Source: Pycnopodia helianthoides | Lineage: Eukaryota > Echinodermata > Asteroidea > Forcipulatida > Asteriidae | Reading direction: 5' to 3' | Length of the DNA: 64,000 nucleotides | NCBI GenBank assembly: GCA_032158295.1 | Contig: CM063260.1 | Location: forward strand, 4,783,501-4,847,500 | Part shown: piece by piece, positions 1-13,600 of the stretch | Position numbering within the stretch: the stretch's first letter is position 1 | Layout of the letters: every line of letters starts with the position of its first letter | The notes under the pieces: generated by a model | Seen by the model: only the letters and a program-made list of their open reading frames with translations | Databases searched by the model: none | What the model was told of the DNA's origin: nothing | Made by a program: the position numbers and the translations under genes

Positions 1-2503
1 CGAAGCTACTCCAAAACCCATTATCCAGAGGCCCATGCTTCTCCTGAAGATGCAAACGATTGAACGCCACTATACTTTTTTTCACACTTTGCCTCTAATT
101 CTTGCTTTGGCACGCCACCCATTGTATCGAAGTCACCAACATGGGACTTACAGAACAAACACGAAGAAAGGAAAAGTTTGTCTTCAATGGGAATTCGTAC
201 TAACCCTCAGCCTATAAAGACTGGGTGTTTGTCTGCCGGACAATGTGGTTTTGTCCGCTGCTCTTGTTGGGTGTAATGATTTCAGCGGTTTTTAGCAAAG
301 GCACTGCACAATGCAGATTTGTTCAGTTTGGGGGTATCCTGCAATATAACAGGGTGTCAATTTAACAATGGATTATTTTTAGCGCTTGGAAATAAAGAGG
401 TTGCTCGGTAAAGTCATGCTGAGAGACGTCAAGAAAATAGTGCGGGAAAAAAAAGTCATTATACACAATTCAGAGCGCGGTATGGAAAAAAGCCTTCGGC
501 ATATGTAACACTACACCAAGAAATCCTCATTTTGTAGTGAGAGTCTATGCTGACAGAAAAAAAGGTCTGAAACAAGGATCCAATTTGTAGAAGGTATCTT
601 GAAACTGAAAAGATGCCATCTCAACCTATCCGTGTTAACCCTGGATTTCAGACAACTTTTGAGCGATCTGATCTACATATTAGATCAGAGAACAGGATTT
701 CTGAATACACATATAAAGATACTACCGGCTATTTCTGAATTTAGATAAAAGGCTGACATTTGTCATTCCTGTTGTAGGGCACACTAAAATATACACCAGT
801 TGATCGTCCTGGTTTGGGGGGGGATCAGAAAGAGAAGGATGAGGGCCTTTTTATTACTTATTTTTTTAATTATCTATTCAACTGGAAAATAGCCAAACTA
901 AAAATTTGCTGCTTTGTAGAACTTACAAATTTAGCTACCCGGTAAATTAAATCAATCATGAAAGAATGGTGCCAAGATGAAGTGAACATAACCGGTACAT
1001 GAACAAATTTAGTCTCTTGGGGGATCCATTTTTTTTTAAACAATGTTTTTTTTAAAGATGTGGCTTCAAAAAAAAAGGATGAAGGCTGGGATGACCATCT
1101 CTGTTTGTTTTTTTGTTTTTTCATTTGGCCTAAGAAAACTGGCTAAAAAATTGGTGACTTACGGGAAATTTGGGAGCTGACTGTAAAGTTTTGTGAAGGT
1201 GAACCGAAGGAGAACAAAAAACAACCAACAACAAAACCCTAGAGCTTTGCACATTCCTGAAGAGAATGGTGTTATTGACAAAGTTTCGCTTATCTCCTTG
1301 CAGAGGAGGACAGGAGGACTTTAGTGGGATCACAGCATGGCCTTCAAGTGTTCTTCTGCTTTACTTGTTACCAAAAGAAGACACCCCGGCCTCAACATTT
1401 TATCCTGGGGTAAGACTCTCAAGAATGTAAAAGCTTACATACTTTTGAGGGCTTTAGTTACAATGTGGAATCTGAAACAGATTGCGAATTAACAACGAGG
1501 TACATTACGCACATCTGTGCGTGTAGATGTGCATGTTTGTGATTTATTTAATTGCTTTTTTTTTTTCATTTTCTTTGGTTTTCCTTTTTAGGAATTTTGT
1601 TCTTTTTTTCACAGGGAAAGCGGCATACCAGTGTATAAAATCTTTAGCAGTTTAAATTTTTGATTGTGTTCTGTCTAGATGCATTCTCTTGTTCACACTG
1701 CAATTTTATGAACATATTTACAAATAATCATCTTAATTCTCCACTATCCGTCCCTCCTTTCCATTTTCTAACCTCCTTTCTCGCACAGTTTTGAGTAACA
1801 GAAGAAGAAAAAAGACATCTGCAAGAAACCATCCAAAGACTCATTGTCTGCACTTTTCAGCTGGAATTTTAACGACTCAAGCAGAACATTACCAAAAATG
1901 CATTCATGGGGAATTCCTTGGGTCTGTGCAGACACTAGATTGAGAGTGGAAGAATGGATGGCGTTACTCACCCAGCGATGATGCACAATACCTTTTCAAA
2001 TATCAACCTTGAGAGTAAAATCACAACCGGCCTCGTTTTATTATTTTACAGTCCAACAGCGGCTAAATACATAATTACCACACAAACAAAACAGCACAGC
2101 GGACAAATGAAAAGTGTGTTCCCCCTCATTTGAAACACCTGATGAGGGAATAAGGTACAAAATCTCCCCAAGCTGTTTGACTGGCTAGCTCATTGTTGTC
2201 GCTGTTGTGTGGGATTGTCTTTTTCAAGCTACATGTACATGTATTAAAAAAAAACTGCCCGCACAGATTGTTCATCGGGCTCCATAGCCAAGTCCCATAC
2301 CGATGGCGTTGATGGGGATGACAGGAAATCTTTAGATATCGACTTGTGAGATTCCTAGTGGACTCGTGAAATGGCAAAGCTTTCCAGTCCACCTGCGTCC
2401 AATTTCATGGCTCTGCTTTACTGCAGAATGTTGTGCTTACAGCATTCTTAGCACTTCATTCTATAGTCAGTAAGCCTACCTTTCTTTGGCAAGCAGTGCC
2501 ATG

Positions 2504-2868
2504 AATGTATATTCGGTTTGCGGTAACACCCTGTGTATAGCTACTTTGCTGTGTAGATTTTGTTCTTTAGAGAACTCGTCTTGCTATTTTGTCTACTACT
2601 GCGGAGCAGATTTTTTGGAATTCAGGAGACTTCTCAGTTCTGAAAAGAACTGACCTGCTTATTAACTACTACCTGGGCGGAAGGTAGGAAATCGGCCGGG
2701 ACCACTACTTTCGCTTAGTGGATCAAGGGGACTTCTCGTAATTAACTGCACTGCCGCGGATCTGCTCCGCGGTAGTAGAACAAATAGCGAGACACGTTCT
2801 CTAAAAGAACAAAATCTACACAGCAATGTAGACATACACATGGTGTTACCGCAAACCGAACATACATT
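2504..2868. repeat. Foldback element with arms of about 110 bp
   Basis: The left arm (2504 to about 2615) and the right arm (about 2757 to 2868) are imperfect reverse complements. Outer ends read AATGTAT.TTCGGTTTGCGG and the arms include GGTAACACC, TGTGTAGATTTTGTTCTTT and CTGCGGAGCAGAT. The loop has a smaller inverted repeat near 2638 (CAGTTCTGAAAAGAACTG). The 12-mer CAGTGCCATGAA occurs as a direct repeat at 2494-2505 and 2898-2909, just outside the element. No coding capacity is seen. It is probably a non-autonomous DNA transposon. Confidence 0.75.
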
Positions 2869-5853
2869 GATACCTCACCATGCAATGCCTCAAAAACCAG
2901 TGCCATGAAGTTGGCCCCTTTTCAGTGATTATAAAATGTTCAGCGGAAACCCTGAACCAGCGGTCGTTACCCGATTTAAACATTTGACAAATTACTGTCT
3001 GGAAATCTCCTGTTCGGATCTAGGGAATGGGATGAGTCTAAACATCCGGTAAGGTTATCACTTCAGTGACAACTTGTCATCTTCAAGAAATCATTACATG
3101 TAATGTTTGGAATCCCAGATGGGTGGTGATTCATTTACTTAAAGGTGGGACACATCAGACCGTATCTGGCAGCTAATGTCTTGAATTCCTCAAATTGAAG
3201 ATAAAAATATAGTGATAACAATAACTGTTTACAGACTGACAGAAATTTGTCTGTCGTTTTTGTTTGTTTGTTATGCTGTCAAAGTTTAGGAAACAGCATT
3301 CAAAGACCCAGTTTACACACTGTTGCTTGTTTTGATTGCCACAATGGAATTAAGCTTGATGTATGCAGAAAATCCCAGACAAAGCATCAACTGTTTCCGT
3401 TTATTTCAGCGAAGAGTACGGCCACCAAAACTTGCTTAAACATTCACAGTCTTTTTATAATGGTGTGTTTTTTTTACTCAAAACTCGAGGATGAAAATGA
3501 ATTCTCTTTTCATGGATTTTCTCTTTTTTTTCAAACCAAAGCTGGGGGATAATTCACTAGTGTTTCTAACATTGACCTCATTTGAGTACATTAGGTTAGG
3601 GTGTTGAGTTATGCACCCGATCAAAGGGTTTGATGTGGATTGGAATTGGGATACCTCCTAAAAACCAAAATGCCTAGTGGGGTTTGGGCTACAAATTGTT
3701 TACAACATCTAAACATAAAACGTCAACAATATAATAAAAAAAAAGCTCTTTAGATGTCCTTTACCAAGCTGGAAGACAACCCGCTGTGTATGTTTTACAC
3801 CGCGAAAAAAACCTTGATATTTTCCAACCAAACATCCACGGGGATAAAAGCAAACACTGGAAAAAAGAAATAACCAAACTGGAGGTCTGATTACCTTTGA
3901 GGAAAGAGGAAAGGTTCTCTGAAGAAATAAACTTTGCTGTGTTGAAATACACAGCTCTCAGCCGGTGAGGCCCCCCCCCCCCCCAGTGCCCACAGGACCC
4001 TCTCAACACCCGGCTTCAAAACAGGAGCGCACAGTGGTTAAATAAATAAATAAGCAGAGGCAGTTACAATGTGTAAATTGTCTTATAACAATCTCAGTAA
4101 GACACTTTTCTCATTTGACACCATGTACATTATCACCAAGTGTCTCTTGCCACCAGTGATGTTATCTTTAAAGGTGAACGAGATGCATTCACTGTAGGTG
4201 GGCCAAAAGCTACATGACAATGACTTAAGGAGCCTTGATTGTTTTGCCGGTTGTTTTTCGGCCTTGTCGCACGGTCATGGTCACACTAAGCGATTTTCAC
4301 TGCATTGCATACTGTTCGAAACATCATCAACTGAACCTCCAGTTCTCCTGAGAACCACACAAACCTACAAATGTAGATCTGCACTTTCATTAAAGACAAG
4401 CTCTTGAATTGGCCCTAAAAGTCAGCATTTTTATGTCACTTTTTTTTTTTAAACCAGACCCTGTCATACATTTTCTGTCCATCCTTTGTCGCCCACATTT
4501 TTATCCAAATATTTATCCTTGATCTGGTACAGTACCGTTCTGTTTAGACTACTTCTTGAAGTTGGACTTGACCTTAGGGAGCAAAGATTCAGACCTCCGT
4601 CTTGTATCAACACATCACTGAGTCATCATCTTTTTTTTTTAAACTTCTAGATCTTTAAGTGTCCGTCGCCGGAGAAGGTTTTTTTTTGAGCCCGGACAGG
4701 CTGAGCTTTAACGATCTTAACCCAACCAGGAAAAGATGGATTAAGAAAAGGTAAAATGGTCCAAACGAGAATTAGAGAGAAAAAAGGCGCTTTAATTGAA
4801 AGCGAAGACTCCTTTTTGTATACAAAATTCCCATTAAATATATAACAATTTACACGTTTAGAGCAGACTTGTGGAAGCACCTTCATCAAGTGAGTCAGTC
4901 CAAAGATAAAATGGAAACACATTCAGTATTTGTATTCATTCCAATGTCACATTTTTATCTCTCGGAACACAGAATCCGGTTTGCCAATTCTATTATTATG
5001 ATAAACTTACATCAGCAGAACATCAGACAGAAATATTCCACAAGATGTTTCATCCAGTACCATCTTCACGAAGCTGTAAAACATCACCGTTAAGCTCAAT
5101 CAGGTTTGAGCTGTTTTGTTTTGAGGGAAACAGTCCAGCAAGGCCAAAGTACATTGTCTCGTAAAAACTGCTGTTTCTAACTTGCCCAGCTGGCTAACTA
5201 TAAGCATAATGTGCAATCTATCTGTTTAAAACATTAATAATCTACCAACAGAACCAAACGTGTTTACTATCAATGATACATTGGCAAGAAAACAATGCAT
5301 GTCTATGTATGTTTTAAAAATCTAGGCAACTAAAAAATCCTGTGTGCAAGTAAAAAGCAAAGTTTACTAGTCCATTGGGTTACTAAAAGAAAAGGTAAAG
5401 TGTTTTTGTATGTATTTTTTTAAAGTGCTCTTGTACAGGCTTTTAATTTAGAAAATTGCATTCTTGGTTTCCTTCAACACAAATGCAAGAAAGCAAAGTG
5501 AGGCTGGAATGACAAATGGTCTGGTCCCATTTTGTCTACATGATAAGAAACCTTGCTCAAGACTGGGTATACAGGGAACCCCACCAAAAGATTGGCTGCG
5601 AAAGGGTCTCTCATCTCAGCAGAGTTACATTTAACGTGTGTCGCTGACTGGCCGAGTTGCTGGAGTAAAATATTTTTCTGTCAATCAAGCATCAATCTTT
5701 CAGAGGTGGATTATCCCGCTTCCTAATCCAACCGTGACCTTGATGGGCCCTGGGGAGCTCTGGCTACTGGACAGGTAGCCCCCATGTTCCTGTCCACAAA
5801 TACACACTGAATTCCCCCAAGGCTCCCCATTTTTCACTTCTGCCTATTATCCA

Positions 5854-5932
5854 TTAAAGGCAGGGTTTACAATCGGTAATTACTCCAAAAATTAATGACC
5901 GTAAAAACTTACTTGGTAAGAAGCACTGGGTG
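5854..5932 (+). mobile_element. Fragment of TTAA-type MITE
   Basis: It starts TTAAAGGCAGGGTTTACAAT and continues with GGTAATTACTCC and AAAAACTTACTTGGTAA before similarity stops near AGCACTGGG. The same words in the same order open the longer copy at 21722. Only the left end remains. Confidence 0.65.
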
Positions 5933-6755
5933 GATAAAGAAATGCAATAAATAAATATGGAACATACAAACTTTACAAGGCAAGAAGACAAACAATACAA
6001 GACGAGCAAATTAGATCAACACTAGAACCAGACTATGTTGGCCAGATACTTGTAGGTGAGGGGTTGGGCTTCTCACCTTCTCACTCCTCTTTTCTCCTAC
6101 TGAAATAAATTTACAAGTTCAATCCACTTCCTTCTTCACGTCTTATCTTAATCCACCCTCAACAAGGAAAATTTGAAGAAACAACGACAGAAAAAAAAGG
6201 AATTCAGAGTACCCATGTTAGACATTTTTAATTTAATATTTTGTTCTCGAAAATGTGGGTCGAACAAAATTCAAAAATAAAGGTACAATTACGTTTCTTA
6301 AAACATCGCTAATTCTGTATGGCCCCTAACTAAAGCAATCTTATTTTTTGCCCACATAAATCCAAAAGACACAAATTGCGGCCAGATGATAAAATAGTCT
6401 GGCACCTTTTATGCACCAGTGCTTTAATCATCACTCGATACAGGAGATCAGACAAAGATGGCGACCCTTCCAAGTGTCTAGGATCTTCGGGACATCAATA
6501 ATTAGACTGGCAGATCCTTCCAGCCGGGTTAGTGAGAGTTGCATCAGTGAGTGCCCGACTGCTGAAAGCATTAATTAAATGCAATCAGTTACAAACTGCA
6601 CATCAAACTAAGTACCAATCAGTTTGCATTACCATCATGTGTACGGGACTTGTTATTTCCTTCAAATGGTTTAAATCCATTAGAGATACCACACTCCTTC
6701 AATTATATTTGTAACCAAAAAAAGGTTAATTTCTTGAGATTTGGGTTATGAGTTG

Positions 6756-6760
<5 letters not shown>

Positions 6761-6844
<84 letters not shown>
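6761..6844. repeat. (GA)n microsatellite, about 84 bp
   Basis: A nearly perfect GA dinucleotide run. The Leu-Ser-rich open frame read through it on the minus strand is an artefact of the repeat. Confidence 0.97.
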
Positions 6845-6846
<2 letters not shown>

Positions 6847-7579
6847 AGCGTACATGTACGTGAGAGACAGTTATCAACAGATCTTGAACCGATTTGAAGG
6901 AATTGGGACATCAGGGAAGTGGAAGGAACATTATGATTGCATTTCAAGGTTTGGGGGAAACTGACTCCACAGAAATGAGAGGAAGTGGAATGTCACCAGC
7001 AATGTCTGAAATTATCCACCGTGAGAAGCCTCGAAAGAAAATTGCCCAGGGAAAGGATTGCCACGGCAAAAAAAAAAAAAAAGAAGAAGAAAATGTGTGC
7101 ATACATGTAGACGATGACTGATTGTGTCTATCTAGACCTCGAGACGCTCATTTCTACTTGATTTATTAGCAGTTCAAAGATAGTGTCTTCATTATTTTGA
7201 AGTTTTTCTATCATCAATAGCTACATACTTAATTGATGCTGTTCCCGTGTTCCTCAAAAACTGTATATTTGGCTGTTGGTAGAGGTGCATGTTTTCCAAC
7301 GTGTTGAGAGACATGAAGCTTTGCATGGTGCACATTATCATAGCACAAAAAAATACAATCAAACTTCAAATATAGTTAGCAAGTCACACTCAGGCCTTTT
7401 TGTGGACAAGTCAGGGTTTTTTTCCTTGATAAAGAGCACCAACCATGAGGGAAATTTGAACTTGTACTAAATAAATTTGTGCCTGGAACATTTCAAAGGA
7501 CACCAACGTAATTGCCAGGGGCATTGTGGCAAACACCTTCACTGCTTCAGCGAAGTACCAGGCCTGCACAGTGCACACT

Positions 7580-7728
7580 GAAGTCGATAAAAATCAGACA
7601 TGGTGCCAATCTCCACAAAATGAAAGATTTTGTATGTTCTTCCTTTGAGCTGTGTACAAATCAGGCTTGCAGGAAGTCCAGGCTCTGTAGCTCCTTTGTA
7701 AACATGTGATGTCACAGGCTACATGGTC
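7580..7728 (-). mobile_element. Partial GACCATGTAACC-ended MITE
   Basis: It matches one half of the longer copies at 19686 and 32888. Shared words include TGTGTACAAATC, GCAGGAAGTCCAGGCTCTGTA and the core TGATGTCACAGG, and it ends GGCTACATGGTC, the family terminus with one change. Confidence 0.65.
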
Positions 7729-8726
7729 TGTAGTGAACTCTCTCTGGGAGAAGTACATTGGTTTCATTCAAGTCCAGCATTTCAAAAAGTGTGCTCTGCT
7801 CATTTTCAGAAGCTCTGCTCATCTTCAGAAGGAAATTGAAGCTTCAACGAGCTGATCTCAGAGCGTTTGCGACTTGTTTGTTGAGTCAGGCAAGAAAAAC
7901 AAACTTGTTTGTGTTCGAGAGCTGAATCTATAATCAAACTCGGCCGAGAAAAGTTGATTAAATTTTCCTAGAAATGACAGCCTTCCCGTGCATACAATGC
8001 AAAATTATGAGTGATAACAAAGCATCCTCTTTTTTTAATAATGATTAAGTGAATCTCAGTAGATCAGATTACTACCCTCCCTGTCTCTCCTTGTTTGTGA
8101 AAGCCTGTAGTTTTATGCAAGTTGAACAGGAACGGTATTTGGCTCTCTCTCAAAAAAAAAAAGTAGGAACAATTTTCTTGAGTACAAGGGCTGATCAACA
8201 TGGACATATGGTGTCCCCAGGCTTTAATAGACTTTTCAGGCTATTGAATCACAAATTTTTCTGAGGGCAACAAAAATCGGAAATAATAATAATGTAGGAC
8301 GACTATTATGCCTGGTTGAAGGGCACTCTGAATCTCAAACTCCAACCAGATTTGATCATTGCTTTTAAAAAGCATGTGGCCAACATTTGTAACTATCAAG
8401 ACCAGTAACCAAACTTCATGTGAGCCCGCATATGAAATAACAAACCCGTGAAAGTTTAAGCTCAATCGACCATTGGAGTCCAAGTTTTTTTATAGTTAAA
8501 AACCCTATTTAATGTTTATACTGTTTTCAAAAATTGGATTCTGATCTCATGAGATCAAACTAGCTGTTTTACTCATTTTTTCAAACAAATTATACAGCAT
8601 TTCAAGCAATAATATTTTAAGGGAAGTTTTCCCACCATGACCCTCTCTATACCGATGAGACCTAAGCTATGTTTAAATCTGTGAACAGTTAAATTTTCAA
8701 ATCTTACTGATTGTTGTGGACACCCT

Positions 8727-9095
8727 TTAAAGCAGGTATACTTCTGGTAATTGTCAAAGACTAGTATTCTCACTTGGTGTATCCCAACATATGCATACAA
8801 AAACAAACCTGTGAAAAGTTGGGCTCAATTGGTCATCAAAATTGCAAGAAAATAATGAAAGAAAAAGCACCCTTGTTGCATGGAACTGTGTGCTTTCAAA
8901 TACCTGAGAAAGGCGTCATGCCTGAAGCCTTTCTCAGATTTAAATATTTTAGTGAGGACTTACCTCTTTCTCAAAAACTACATCAGAGGAAGTCAATTCT
9001 CACAACGTTTTACACTATCTCAGGTGCTCCTTACCAAGTAAGTTGTTATGGTATATATTTATTGAGTAATTACCAAAGGTATCAACTGCCTTTGA
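8727..9095 (-). mobile_element. TTAA-type MITE, diverged copy
   Basis: It begins CCTTTAAAGCAGGTATAC followed by GGTAATTGTCAAAGACTAGT and ends GAGTAATTACCAAAGG then AACTGCCTTTGAA, so the two ends are inverted repeats of each other. Internal landmarks of the family are present: CATATGCATA, AACAAACCTGTGAAA and AGTAAGTTGTTATGG. A second fragment with the same internal words lies at about 8400-8540. Confidence 0.7.
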
Positions 9096-10510
9096 ACTTG
9101 ATTGGTCAATTTAATGCTTGTTAAGTTTACAACAAATGCAATGAAACAATCAAGTAACCTTTCACCGCACCATCTGCTCACTTTTAATCTCTAAATAATC
9201 TACAAGAGAGCTATATATTCAAGTCCCACTCCAGGGAGTGTCTGGATACAGGACCCAACATGGCCCGACCAGCATCAAACCTATAATTGAGGAACAGACA
9301 TATGGTCTGGTGTGCGCACTTCTGGTGAAGTAGACTTGGGTGAGAAAAACCCAACATGTGACGGGCCTTATTTCCGTGGGAACTAGAGAAAGAAAACTTC
9401 AGACTGCAAGATGTCGGGTCTTTATTTAGACGGTCTTTCCTGGACTGCAAGTCTCTGTCACATCAAGAAAATCTGAATATCTCAAGTAGATTTCCAGCAA
9501 ACCAGGGAGCAGCCTGAGCCATAAATCATGTTTGAAGTCATCATACAAAGTGAATAATGAAAATGGAAAATAGTTTTTGTCTGGAATAATTACAGTGACA
9601 ATAGAAGATTAAAAAGTCTTTGTTTGTATATAGTTTTTTTTATACAGACATTTTTACAGGCCAAGCATTTTTGAGACCTCACACAAAATGAACATGAAAA
9701 GTGTGGTTTTCATTGGGGAATAATTACGACACTAGTACTGTAGAAGATTATAAAGTCTTCATTTGTAAATATTTACATTTCAACACAGATCCAAGGTGGA
9801 CAGTGTGAAAAGTTTACACAGACATTTTACAATTATGCCAAATAATTTGGAGGTCATCATTAAAATAATACATCGCAAAAATGCAAATGCATTTTTTTGT
9901 TGTGGAATAATTGCACTGCAATGAAACCAGATCATGATCATAAACTTTCCATTTTGCGCATAAAAAAGTTCATACAGACATTCTGTCACAACCCCCTGCC
10001 ACATGGAGCACTCTAAAATCAGAGTCCATTGTGTCCACGACGACAACGACGAGATCATTGTGCGAGACTCCCCCACCTTGGGCAATTCAAGTGGTCACCC
10101 GGGATAGCAACTGCATACTACACCTCTAAACAACTCACCCCCAAGGACCCTGGCTCGGAGCTGTGGTATTAGATTGCTCACCCTTTATACCCAATGGAAT
10201 GCACACCTTTGTACTCCGAAGGTCAACCCAACTGGATGGGGTTTATTTTAGAAGTGTGTTGTTGGGCTAATGGGAGATTCAGGTATGTTGTGGCGGTTGA
10301 GTACAAAATGCCAAATTATGTAGCAATACAGTAGCCCTTGATTAATAGAAATGGACAGATAGCAAACTTTCCACAAACTTACCCTCCAATGGCTACCAGT
10401 TGAGTTTGCATAAATTAATTACCAGATGGGCAAGTAGGTCCACTATTAAGTCATTCTAGATCTTGATCAAAAAATTACAATTCTAATTAACCAATCTAGC
10501 AGTACACCAC

Positions 10511-10695
10511 AGGGTTTGCCTAGATCATTTTTCACTTTTTTGACTAGCCAGCAGGACCAGTTGGCCTGCTGTGGATCCTTTCTCTATATGGTCTGTCATT
10601 TCACTGGTCCACCATTTTTTTCACAAGTCTATATTATTTCCAACTAAAATAGGGATGCTTTTCAACACTGAACGAACCAGCCATATCACTGTTAA
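10511..10695 (+). repeat. Interspersed repeat with AGCCAGCAGGACCAGTTGGC
   Basis: A second copy lies at 60910. Both share GGGTTTGCC, the CCAGCAGGACCAGTT core, an ATAGGGATGCTTT block and a downstream CCAGCC block in the same order. No coding capacity is seen and the class is unknown. Confidence 0.6.
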
Positions 10696-13600
10696 GGGAA
10701 ACACTTCCGCCAAATTAATTAACAAGATATTTTCAACATATTTTTGTCAGCACAGTAGAGACAGCGTACCTTTGTTCCACATTAAAAAGCAGTGTCCATT
10801 TTACTAAAAACTGTTCAATTTCAAGTGACTTGATCAATTATTTACAATCATTTGCAATGAAGCCTGTGGGCCTATAACAATGGTTACAGCCACTAGCTGA
10901 AGTGTAGTGATTAAAAATAAAAGTAATCCCCCTAAAATGACAACGACAAAAATGAAAACTCCTACGAAAATGGGGCACACTTTGAGAGTTTGGGGAATTT
11001 GGGCTGCGAGTCTAGCCGCATTTCAACAACCTGTTTACCACAACAGTTGAAGGCTGCTGATTTTGTCTACGGGTGGAGAATGCAACTAGGCGGTCATGCT
11101 TTAACGCTTGCTATAGAATTCCCTTTTGTTCACACAAGCATTCATATGTTTCTTCTGGTCTTATTGTGACCATCCAACATTGTATCGATAGTTTTTAAGA
11201 ATTTTGTTGTGTTCAAAATGAAAATGGAGGGGGGGGATGTAAAAGTAACTATTTAAAAGTGTAAAAACCGACAATGAACTCTTGTTAAGGGTTGATTCTC
11301 AGTTGCAATCTTGTTGTGTGGAAGTATGTTTTACAAACTATGTATAAAGGAAAAGAAGGCGTTTGATTTAAACTTTTACCTGCCAGACAGACAAACAAGA
11401 ATTTTATTATTACTTTTGAGAAAGGTTCCATGCTACTAAACCTGACAAACTAGAAATTCAAAGCGCAATGCGTTAGATCCTTCAGGGGGTAGGGGGTACA
11501 GTCTTCCATCATCACAGCAGTCATTTTGATATTTTTTCTTCTCCCAGTCAAATCATTCTCAACCGAACTGAACCAGGAAGGGCAACATAGTCAGGTTCCT
11601 TCTTCAGTTAACGTGGAAAGTAAACTGGTAAATCAGTATTGCTTTTGCACACAGGTGACAAGATAAAGATTATGGCAAGTGGCAATAAGAGCATCAGCTT
11701 TAAAACACTTACCACCCTATAACCCTTCAAAATCCAACTCCATCGTTGTTGGATTCTGCTTGACTGAGGTCAGCACTAGTACTAGTAACAGTGGTAAACT
11801 GATCATGCTTAACACCATAACAGAATCAGCCATTATTACCATTATCAGAGTCAAGAGTGAGAAAAGGGTTTACGGTTAGCTCGCCAATCACTCAAGGAAG
11901 ATAGGGTTTAAAGACATCCAAACAGAAACAACTATTTTATCGATGTTTAATACAATTATTGGTTTTCAAATCTCCCTTCTTTAAAAATTCACAACCTTAC
12001 TTGCCAGGCTTCTAATGAGTCATATACTGGCTGTTCAGTACATCAAGGATAACTACCAATTCATCCTGGCTCATTTTTCGTCAATGTTAACTATATGTAC
12101 CGGTGTCACTGCATGAAGCATCGATTGTGCTCCTTCCGACATTAACTTGAAACAAACCCCAAGTGTGGGTTTGTGCCCCGTTGAACCATTGAACGTTTCA
12201 ACCATGCTGTTTGCGTGCGTGTCGACAATTATGATTAAGGGAATCAAAAGTTCAGTCAGACATAATATGCAACTTGTCTGTAAAAAAAAAAAGAAGTTAA
12301 CTGTGACAATGGATATTTGTCGTGCGTTTTTCGGTGAACTACGACACAAGGACACAAAACTTAGGTGAGGAGTTGTTTGTAGTTTGTATATATACATGTA
12401 CATGTACCTCCACACTGATCATCACATAACTACAACCACAACACAGGGAACAGAATGAAGGATTTATCAATCGTTTACTTTTGTTTATTGTTTGTATCTT
12501 ATCAAACTATGCAATAACACTAACAAACTTTATCAGCGGTCCAGTTCATTACTTTATAAATTACTTTATGCTGAGAATCTTTTTTCTTTTTTTTTTAACT
12601 GCGTGATTGATAGAGATAACAAAGCAGCTAGATCAACTGCTTAAAAGCTGAAGCCAATGCAAGTCTTGTCAAGAGGGGAGGAATTATTGGGATCTAATCA
12701 GTCAGAAAATCCCCTGATTATCCAAGCCAGAGGCTGACCATTTATGATGACCTGGGTGAAAATGGTGTGGTCATCTTGGTGGGGTCAGACAGATCATGCC
12801 ACAGGGCTGAAGGGATCACGTTGAAAAGCCTGGAGCCTGCTTTTCTTCAAGAAGGCCCAAAAGACGAACCTTTATTAGGGACCCTCTACAAATACAACCT
12901 GGATCCAATATCAGAAATCTGCTTTCAACAATTTTGCTTACCAAATATAGGCTACCATTCAGACAAATGCAAAGAGAAATGTAATTCTGCCACTGGTTCC
13001 TTGCTAGTTGTTTGCTAAGCAGATGATTTGTCAAGCTTTTTTCCACAATAGAGACCATGTGAAACTGCTTAAAGTAGCACTGAGTAAATGTAACCTTGCT
13101 CTGTGATATAACTTGTCACAACGTTTTTTTTTCCAGAGAATATTCAACGTGAACTCTTGTCTACTGGCTGATTATTCAGTATCACCCACTGTGATTTGAA
13201 TGACACTACAATGTATGGAATATGATATCATGAGGTGAATGCATCTACACAGTACACAGTCAACCCTCCTACTGTCCAACCATTAAAATATCGTCCAGGT
13301 TTAGAATGATAGATAAACCCTTGCTCTATGAATAAACAATAGGCCAGCCTGAAATAGGCCAGCCTGAAATACAACATGGTGAATGCACTACTCAGATGTT
13401 TGTACACACACTCTGTGCAGTCACAACCTGTGCGGTCGGTCGAATGGTTCAAAAGAGGTTGATCAACTACAATAGCAGGAAAATATATATTACCAAGAGA
13501 AGAAAAAATATGTTGAATCATGTTCAACTGTTTTCTTTTGGTCACAATTTGTCTTGCTCCACTTATTGATGGGTCAAGTTCTCCCAGGTTTATTAAACAC

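Noticed and set aside
2126..2392. 88-residue minus-strand open frame considered as a MEGF6 EGF exon
   Set aside because: No six-cysteine EGF spacing; the frame crosses an A-run and lacks matching splice sites in the needed phase.
6726..6947. Leu-Ser-rich open frame
   Set aside because: Direct product of translating the GA microsatellite.
12767..13018. 83-residue plus-strand open frame with several cysteines
   Set aside because: Cysteine spacing does not fit EGF, EMI or zinc-finger patterns, and there are no convincing splice signals at the edges.
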